Source: Acidobacteriota bacterium (GTDB lineage Bacteria; Acidobacteriota; Terriglobia; UBA7540). Taken from it: 5,373 nt of DNA. The stretch is from contig JAKASH010000275.1 of the NCBI GenBank assembly GCA_021828225.1, forward strand, positions 1 to 5,373. Reading direction: 5' to 3'. Shown piece by piece: positions 1-5,373 of this stretch. Each line of letters begins with the position of its first letter. The stretch's first letter is position 1. A program made the position numbers and the translations under genes. The notes beneath the pieces were generated by a model. That model saw only the letters and a program-made list of their open reading frames with translations. It made no database searches and was not told where the DNA came from.

Positions 1-118
1 CAACCCTGGCAACACCGAATGGCAATTCAGACGCCTGCCCAAGCTGGAAAACATAGTTCACCTCGAAAAACAGGCCGAGCGGGCCGCAGAAAGTTTTCCG
101 CAAAGTGACGGTTTCCCT
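1..118. other. Left edge: no assignable gene
   Basis: This is the sequence downstream of the lipoprotein gene. A minus-strand frame is open from just after the lipoprotein stop to the window edge, with possible starts at the GTG at 65 (reading on as NYVFQLGQASELPF) or, in another frame, the ATG at 54 with GAGGTG six bases upstream. The complementary plus frame is also open. None is long enough to recognise. A short GGCC/GGCC stem (73-85) followed on the minus strand by five T (70-66) could be a weak terminator for the lipoprotein gene. Confidence 0.3.
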
Positions 119-1123
119 TTATTCCGTCTTGGGCGGCAGTGTTACAGAAACCGGCGCTGTCAGAGAAAAGTCCAGCCTCGCCTCAGACGGGATCTGCACT
201 TTGGATCCCTTCGTGAAAACCTGAACCAGTGCTCCGGCGCCCGCACCGGCGCCCGCGCCGATCGCAGCACCCTTTCCACCGCCGGCGATTCCTCCAATCA
301 GCCCGCCGACCACAGCTCCTCCTCCAACGCGCTTGGCGGTCTGCTTGCCACGCGAGCTGCCCTTTGCCACCGCCGCAGAACTCTGCACCGGATAGACCTT
401 CCCACCGCGGCTGAGGGACGCAAGCTCAACCTGCAGTTCTGAACTTCCCTTCATGTGGCCAGCCTGTCTGGCTCGCGTCAGTCGAACGCGCACATCGGAC
501 CCCGCGCTGAACACGACCCTCTCACCCGATGCCACCGGGGCGACCAGGCTGGCAGCAAATTCCGTGCCCGGCTGGCTGGTCCTGGAATCGATCCCGTCAA
601 TCATCTGCACGCTGACCACTGTGCCCGCAGGAATCGTAAGAACGACGGGTTGTGGAGGCGGGGGCGGGGCTGCTTCGTGCTTGACCTCGGGCGCTACATT
701 TGGCTCACGCGCCAACTCCTTCGGCGGGGCAGCCTCTTTTTTTACCTCAGGCGGCGCACTTGGAGCAGGAGCCGCAGCCTCCGTTGTGGCTTTTCTCCTG
801 GCAGGCTGAGTCGCAGCTTTTTTCGCCGCCGCGCCAGTTATTGCCAGTTCATTCACGACCTTCTTCACGCCGCTGGCCTGCCTGGCCAACTGCTCTGCGG
901 CTGCTTTCTCTTCCGCAGTCTGCACCTGGCCCGTCAAAACGACCGTGCCACCCTGCGTGATGACGCTGATGTCACGCGTCTTCAGCGTTTGATCCTGATA
1001 CAGGTTGGCCTGAATTTCCCTGGTAATCGCGCCGTCATCAGGCGCAGATACCCGGCTGCACGCACTGAAAAACGCCAGAGCTGTAACCAGTAGAACTCCT
1101 GTTACGAATCGTGTTTCTCTCAT
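119..1123 (-). CDS. Predicted lipoprotein with BON domain and Gly-zipper-containing C-terminal domain
   Basis: The protein has 334 residues. An N-terminal signal peptide (Arg2/Arg5, hydrophobic 6-19) ends in a lipobox-like FSAC, so Cys22 is the likely lipidated residue. Residues 31-96 fit a BON domain (ITREIQANLYQD, then TVVLTGQV, then GVKKVVNELAI), a module of periplasmic proteins such as OsmY that is thought to bind membranes or polymers. Residues 97-158 form an Ala/Pro/Lys-rich linker with an imperfect repeat (PEVKKEAAPP and PEVKHEAAPP) and a six-Pro run. From about 160 a beta-rich domain begins with LTIPAGTVVSVQM. It is interrupted at 267-299 by a Gly/Ala-rich stretch (GGGAVVGGLIGGIAGGG and onward) of the glycine-zipper kind, which often marks membrane insertion or oligomerisation. 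The protein ends in short strands (LDFSLTAPVSVTLP). A strong ribosome binding site supports the start. The exact function is unknown; a role in the cell envelope is inferred. It lies 146 bp downstream of atpC with no clear terminator between, so co-transcription is possible but nothing ties it functionally to ATP synthase. Confidence 0.9.
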   Translation of the reverse strand: MRETRFVTGVLLVTALAFFSACSRVSAPDDGAITREIQANLYQDQTLKTRDISVITQGGTVVLTGQVQTAEEKAAAEQLARQASGVKKVVNELAITGAAAKKAATQPARRKATTEAAAPAPSAPPEVKKEAAPPKELAREPNVAPEVKHEAAPPPPPQPVVLTIPAGTVVSVQMIDGIDSRTSQPGTEFAASLVAPVASGERVVFSAGSDVRVRLTRARQAGHMKGSSELQVELASLSRGGKVYPVQSSAAVAKGSSRGKQTAKRVGGGAVVGGLIGGIAGGGKGAAIGAGAGAGAGALVQVFTKGSKVQIPSEARLDFSLTAPVSVTLPPKTE

Positions 1124-1130
1124 CCTGTTG

Positions 1131-1138
1131 CCCTCCTT
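1131..1138 (-). promoter_or_regulatory. Strong ribosome binding site of the BON lipoprotein gene
   Basis: On the minus strand this reads AAGGAGGG and sits seven bases before the ATG at 1123. It is a near-perfect Shine-Dalgarno sequence and fixes the start of the lipoprotein gene. It contrasts with the weak or absent sites in front of atpC and atpD. Confidence 0.85.
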
Positions 1139-1212
1139 GCTGCATGGAGTACCAATGGCAATTTATGTGAACGCCGAAAGATGATGATGATTTCGTCTTT
1201 GATGCGCCATTT

Positions 1213-1233
1213 CGATGCCGGCCAAAGGCATCG
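1213..1233 (-). repeat. Hairpin in the atpC-lipoprotein gap, not a convincing terminator
   Basis: The arms CGATGCC (1213-1219) and GGCATCG (1227-1233) pair perfectly over 7 bp around a 7-base loop. It lies 37 bp downstream of the atpC stop. No T-run follows on either strand (the minus-strand continuation is AAATGG), so a standard intrinsic terminator is not supported. The structure could protect the 3' end of the atp message or be chance in GC-rich DNA. The rest of the 146-bp gap holds a four-fold GAT run (1180-1191) and no gene. Confidence 0.4.
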
Positions 1234-1269
1234 CCGACGTGCGCGGGCTGGCCACGCCTCCAGTTCGGG

Positions 1270-1680
1270 TCAGCCGTGACGGCGGCGCTTGACGTGCAAC
1301 TGTGCCAGTGACCGAGCTAAAGAGGCGTTGACGGAAGCAACTTCTTCGGAAGAGATTTTTTCCCGGAGGCGGGCAGCGGCACGTTGGCGCGCTTCTTCGA
1401 CTTTTGCTTCATCGATGTTCTCGACAGGAATCGCCATATCGGTCACGATGGCCACGTGGCCACCGGTAACTTCGATGAGCCCCTCACCCACGGCCAGAAA
1501 ATGGTCGCTCCCGCTTTTGCGTACAATCATTTCACCCGGCACCAGTTGGGTCATCAGCCGGACGTGCTGAGGCAGAATCCCGATCTGGCCCTCCACGCCC
1601 GGCAGAGTGACCATCTCCACATCCTCGGAGTAGGCTTTGCCTTCCGGCGTCACAATTTCCAGTTTTATCGTATCGGTCAT
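1270..1680 (-). CDS. atpC: F1 ATP synthase subunit epsilon
   Basis: Epsilon is the small central-stalk subunit that links gamma to the c-ring and can inhibit ATP hydrolysis. From the ATG at 1680 the protein has 136 residues, near the 130-140 usual for the family. The N-terminal beta-sandwich (about 1-84) includes LEIVTPEGKAYSEDVEMVTL and PGVEGQIGILPQHV, the typical epsilon signature. The C-terminal helical hairpin (about 87-135) includes NIDEAKVEEARQRAAARL, and the protein ends in a basic KRRRHG tail. A longer frame opens at a TTG at 1719, just after the atpD stop, but its 13 extra residues do not fit the family, so the ATG is preferred. No clear Shine-Dalgarno sequence precedes it, so it may depend on translational coupling with atpD. 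It is the last recognised gene of the atp operon. Confidence 0.95.
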   Translation of the reverse strand: MTDTIKLEIVTPEGKAYSEDVEMVTLPGVEGQIGILPQHVRLMTQLVPGEMIVRKSGSDHFLAVGEGLIEVTGGHVAIVTDMAIPVENIDEAKVEEARQRAAARLREKISSEEVASVNASLARSLAQLHVKRRRHG

Positions 1681-1722
1681 ATTCGACTGTCTGTTGCGTG
1701 AAAGCCTTACGGCCGTCAACGC

Positions 1723-3147
<1,425 letters not shown>

Positions 3148-3203
3148 TTATACGCTGCGATATAAGTACTTGTGCATGTTGGCAGACGAGCTGGCTGCGT
3201 CAG

Positions 3204-3223
3204 GGCCCCGATTCATCGGGGCC
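3204..3223. repeat. Perfect 9-bp inverted repeat (hairpin A)
   Basis: The arms GGCCCCGAT (3204-3212) and ATCGGGGCC (3215-3223) are perfectly complementary with two bases between them; as RNA, an 8-bp stem with a four-base loop is more realistic. It is a very stable GC-rich structure. No T-run follows on either strand, so it is not a standard terminator. Confidence 0.8.
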
Positions 3224-3257
3224 GTTCATTGAGGCCACCAAAGGGGTAAAGCCCTGC

Positions 3258-3319
3258 AGCTTCGGTCCACGCGCCGGCGGCACGGCTGACGCCGTGCCCT
3301 GACGCGCCGATGCGAAGCT
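3258..3319. repeat. Outer 7-bp inverted repeat enclosing hairpin B
   Basis: AGCTTCG at 3258-3264 pairs with CGAAGCT at 3313-3319, symmetric about hairpin B with 14 bases on each side. The nested symmetry looks more like an organised element than random GC-rich sequence, although a 7-bp match alone is weak evidence. Confidence 0.5.
3279..3298. repeat. Perfect 8-bp hairpin (hairpin B)
   Basis: The arms GGCACGGC (3279-3286) and GCCGTGCC (3291-3298) flank a four-base loop (TGAC on the plus strand). The hairpin is centred inside a wider inverted repeat, AGCTTCG (3258-3264) with CGAAGCT (3313-3319), which leaves 14 unpaired bases on each side. Those two 14-base segments share the direct repeat ACGCGCCG. 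Confidence 0.8.
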
Positions 3320-3357
3320 ATTTAAGACCCTCTGCATAGTTAACATAGCGACCCGGC

Positions 3358-4224
3358 TTAGCCGGCCTGCCCTCCGGCGATCTCGAGCAATTCTTTCGTG
3401 ACATTGCCCTGACGCAGCTTGTTGTATTCGAGAGTCAAATCGTTGATCAGGTCCTCGGCGTTGTCGGTAGCGTTCTTCATCGAGACCATGCGCGCGCTTT
3501 GCTCGCTGGCTTTGGCATTCGTCAAGGCCTGATACATGTATATGTTCAGATAATGCGAAAGGAGATAGCCCAGGACAGCCTCTGGGCTTGGCTCAAACAA
3601 GAACTCCTCGGTGTCTGCTGCCAATTCCTCTTCAGACGTCAACCCCGGAATCTTCACCAATTTGATCTCTCCCACCGGAAGGAATTCAATGACGCCCGGA
3701 ACCTGGGTAATCGTATTGACGAAATACGTGGCGACGATTCGTACCTCATCCACCTCACGTTTCAGGAAGAGGTCGCGGGCAAAACCGGCAATCGTCCTGG
3801 CTTCCGGGTATGTCGGTCTGTCCCCGTATGCAAACTCGGCAACAAGCTGCCGGTGCGTGCGGGCGATAAATTGCGCGGCTTTACGCCCGGCCGTGATGAA
3901 GACGGTCGACTGGGGGTCGAACTGGGAGGCTAGGCGGAACAAGTTGGTGTTCAGCGCCCCGCATAGACCTCTGTCTCCCCCGATCAGGACGACCGCGCGT
4001 TTGCGGACCTCGCGCACTTCAAGCAGGGGATGGCTGAACTCGGTCATCCGCCTCGTCGCCGCCCGCTGGATCCGGTACACCATGTGCATAAACGGACGCC
4101 CGGCGAGCGCGGCCTCCTGGGCTTTACGCATCTTCGAGGCCGCCACCATTTGCATGGCCTTGGTAATCTGCGCGGTGCTGGTGATGGACTTGATCCGCCG
4201 GTGTAAGTCGCGTGGGCTGTTCAT
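3358..4224 (-). CDS. atpG: F1 ATP synthase subunit gamma
   Basis: Gamma is the rotating central stalk that couples F0 proton flow to conformational change in the alpha/beta ring. From the ATG at 4224 the protein has 288 residues, close to the family's usual 285-290. The N-terminal coiled-coil helix carries RRIKSITSTAQITKAMQMVA (residues 9-28) followed by ASKM. The central Rossmann-like part has GGDRGLCGALN (82-92). The C-terminal helix (about 241-282) contains SARMVSMKNATDNA, LTLEYNKLRQ and TKELLEI. I chose 4224 because it gives the usual short lead (MNSPRDLHRRIKS). An in-frame ATG at 4248 would add MPVDLLIA. Neither start has a Shine-Dalgarno sequence at normal distance, but a strong one further upstream may serve 4248 through a hairpin (see the leader entry). 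The TAA stop is followed by an unusually long gap before atpD. Function is certain, the exact start is not. Confidence 0.96.
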   Translation of the reverse strand: MNSPRDLHRRIKSITSTAQITKAMQMVAASKMRKAQEAALAGRPFMHMVYRIQRAATRRMTEFSHPLLEVREVRKRAVVLIGGDRGLCGALNTNLFRLASQFDPQSTVFITAGRKAAQFIARTHRQLVAEFAYGDRPTYPEARTIAGFARDLFLKREVDEVRIVATYFVNTITQVPGVIEFLPVGEIKLVKIPGLTSEEELAADTEEFLFEPSPEAVLGYLLSHYLNIYMYQALTNAKASEQSARMVSMKNATDNAEDLINDLTLEYNKLRQGNVTKELLEIAGGQAG

Positions 4225-4250
4225 GGCTATTAAAAGGTCCACGGGCATCA

Positions 4251-4300
4251 GGCAACTCTGCGGAACCTGATCAGCGCCCTGGAGCTTGCCCCCTCCTTAA
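4251..4300 (-). promoter_or_regulatory. atpG leader: distant Shine-Dalgarno sequence and possible bridging hairpin
   Basis: On the minus strand AAGGAGGG occupies 4298-4291, nine bases after the atpA stop. It is 42 nt from the ATG at 4248 and 66 nt from that at 4224, and no ATG, GTG or TTG lies at normal spacing. Directly after it GGCAA-G-CTC (4290-4282) can pair with GAGTTGCC (4258-4251) to give an 8-bp stem with one bulged G. That stem would end two bases before the ATG at 4248 and bring the Shine-Dalgarno sequence next to it. An internal CTGATCAG palindrome lies within the loop. The pairing is visible in the sequence; its use in translation is inferred. Confidence 0.4.
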
Positions 4301-4307
4301 TCCGAGT

Positions 4308-5373
4308 TCATTTCCAGGTCTCCTTGAACTGGTCGGCCGCGGCCTTCAACTCTGCCGTCAAAGCATCGCTGAGCACTCTTTCCTGAAAGATTTTCCGGAG
4401 CAGTTCCGCCTTGCGGGTGGTCAGGAAGTCTGTCAGCCCGGCCTGGAACTCTTTGACCCGGTCAACCGGCACGTCATCGACATACCCGTTTTGAACAACC
4501 CAGATCACGGCCACCTGTACCTCAACTGGAATGGGGTTGTACTGGGGCTGCTTGAAAATCTCGACGATGCGCTTGCCGCGATCGATCTGGGCCTGTGTCC
4601 TGGCATCAAGTTCTGAACCGAATTGCGCGAACGCAGCCAACTCCCGAAACTGGGCGAGATCTCCCTTGAGCCGCCCGGCCACCTGTTTCATGGCTTTGAG
4701 TTGTGCCGCCGAACCGACCCGGGAAACCGAAAGACCCACCGAAATGGCAGGCCGAACTCCCTGGTAGAACAAATCCGTTTCCAGGTAAATCTGCCCATCC
4801 GTAATCGAGATGACGTTGGTCGGGATATATGCGGAGACGTCGCCGGCCTGGGTTTCAATGATGGGCAAGGCCGTGAGCGAACCGTTGCCATACTTTTCCC
4901 CGACGCGTGCCGCCCGTTCGAGTAATCGGCCATGGAGGTAAAAGACGTCGCCCGGATAGGCTTCCCGGCCCGACGGCCGCTTCAAGATCAGGGAGACTTG
5001 CCGGTAGGCCACCGCGTGCTTGGACAAATCGTCATAGATAATCAACGCGTCCATGCCGTTATCCATGAACCACTCACCCATCGAGGCTCCCGCGAATGGC
5101 GCGAGATACTGACTGGCAGCCGAATCAGAAGCCGGGGAAGCGACGATGATGGTGTAAGGCATTGCCCCGGCGTCTTCGAGGACCGTAATGAGCCGGGCGA
5201 TGTTAGACTGCTTCTGACCAATCGCAACGTAGATGCAATACAGGGGGCGATAGTCTTTTTCGCCAGCCGCTTCAGCCGCTTTGTTAAGACGAGCCTGGTT
5301 GATGATGGTGTCAATGCATAGGGTCGTCTTGCCAGTCGAGCGGTCACCGATAATCAATTCGCGCTGGCCGCGG
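4308..5373 (-). CDS. atpA: F1 ATP synthase subunit alpha, C-terminal 354 residues (partial, 5' end beyond the window)
   Basis: This is the non-catalytic nucleotide-binding subunit of the F1 head, which alternates with beta in the alpha3beta3 ring on the cytoplasmic face of the membrane. The reading frame is open to the right edge. The fragment begins at [16 protein letters not shown], the Walker A region (P-loop Lys at fragment residue 15), so about 160 N-terminal residues are missing; the TTG at 5357 is an internal Leu codon, not a start. Walker B is LIIYDD at fragment residues 110-115. The arginine-finger segment [10 protein letters not shown] places the conserved Arg near residue 218. The [17 protein letters not shown] block is intact, and the C-terminal helical domain runs to a TGA stop. 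Compared with E. coli alpha as I remember it, there are about a dozen extra residues after the P-loop helix (around fragment residues 27-44). The P-loop has Ser where Gln is common (GDRSTGKT). The next gene, atpG, starts 59 or 83 bp downstream. Identification is secure; only the 5' end is unknown. Confidence 0.98.
   Translation of the reverse strand, partial: RGQRELIIGDRSTGKTTLCIDTIINQARLNKAAEAAGEKDYRPLYCIYVAIGQKQSNIARLITVLEDAGAMPYTIIVASPASDSAASQYLAPFAGASMGEWFMDNGMDALIIYDDLSKHAVAYRQVSLILKRPSGREAYPGDVFYLHGRLLERAARVGEKYGNGSLTALPIIETQAGDVSAYIPTNVISITDGQIYLETDLFYQGVRPAISVGLSVSRVGSAAQLKAMKQVAGRLKGDLAQFRELAAFAQFGSELDARTQAQIDRGKRIVEIFKQPQYNPIPVEVQVAVIWVVQNGYVDDVPVDRVKEFQAGLTDFLTTRKAELLRKIFQERVLSDALTAELKAAADQFKETWK

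Larger units (their letters stand above)
3197..3305. repeat. 10-bp inverted repeat bracketing both hairpins
   Basis: GCGTCAGGGC (3197-3206) is the exact reverse complement of GCCCTGACGC (3296-3305). The arms overlap the first three bases of hairpin A and the last three of hairpin B, so the long-range pairing competes with full formation of both. It could be the ends of a roughly 109-bp palindromic element or one state of a switching RNA. I see no target-site duplication outside the arms. Confidence 0.55.

Noticed and set aside
453..1093. Plus-strand open frames opposite the lipoprotein gene, one of them Gly/Ala-rich
   Set aside because: They are antisense shadows of a GC-rich gene with clear signal peptide, BON domain and ribosome binding site; their translations have no recognisable domain.
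1180..1191. Four-fold GAT triplet run
   Set aside because: Too short to be a meaningful tandem repeat, with no adjacent motif that suggests phase variation.
1681..1719. N-terminal extension of atpC from a TTG at 1719
   Set aside because: The added residues are unlike the family, and the ATG at 1680 gives the standard epsilon N-terminus and length.
3204..3223. Intrinsic terminator between atpG and atpD
   Set aside because: The hairpin is strong but no T-run follows on either strand, and termination here would cut off atpD and atpC.
3611..4270. 219-codon plus-strand open frame opposite atpG
   Set aside because: atpG is unambiguous on the other strand. The frame's Arg/Ser-rich composition is typical of an antisense shadow.

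Overview
The window holds the 3' part of an F-type ATP synthase operon, read entirely on the minus strand (right to left): the alpha subunit (atpA, 5' end cut off at the right edge), gamma (atpG), beta (atpD) and epsilon (atpC). These are the soluble F1 subunits in the usual A-G-D-C order. The delta and F0 genes would be expected beyond the right edge. All nucleotide-site and coupling motifs that can be seen are intact, so the enzyme looks functional.

Downstream of atpC, after 146 bp and behind its own strong ribosome binding site, lies a same-strand gene for a predicted lipoprotein. It has a BON domain, an Ala/Pro/Lys-rich linker and a C-terminal beta-rich domain interrupted by a Gly/Ala-rich zipper-like stretch. 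The last 118 bases at the left edge hold no gene that can be assigned.

The organism is a GC-rich bacterium, and the lipobox suggests a cell envelope with lipoproteins. From memory and not from any search, the ATP synthase subunits resemble those of Verrucomicrobiota-type bacteria (for example the ICPFLKGGK stretch of beta and the LTLEYNKLRQ stretch of gamma). The BON/Gly-zipper lipoprotein resembles a type common in Acidobacteriota. The phylum is therefore left open.

The least ordinary part is the 231-bp gap between atpG and atpD, where most atp operons have only a few tens of bases. It contains two perfect hairpins, an outer 7-bp inverted repeat and a 10-bp inverted repeat 89 bp apart whose arms overlap both hairpins. 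This could be a small palindromic repeat inserted into the operon or an RNA element acting between gamma and beta. A second oddity is the atpG leader: a near-perfect Shine-Dalgarno sequence lies more than 40 nt upstream of any start, and an 8-bp bulged hairpin could bridge that distance. No clear new defence, mobile or biosynthetic system is visible.
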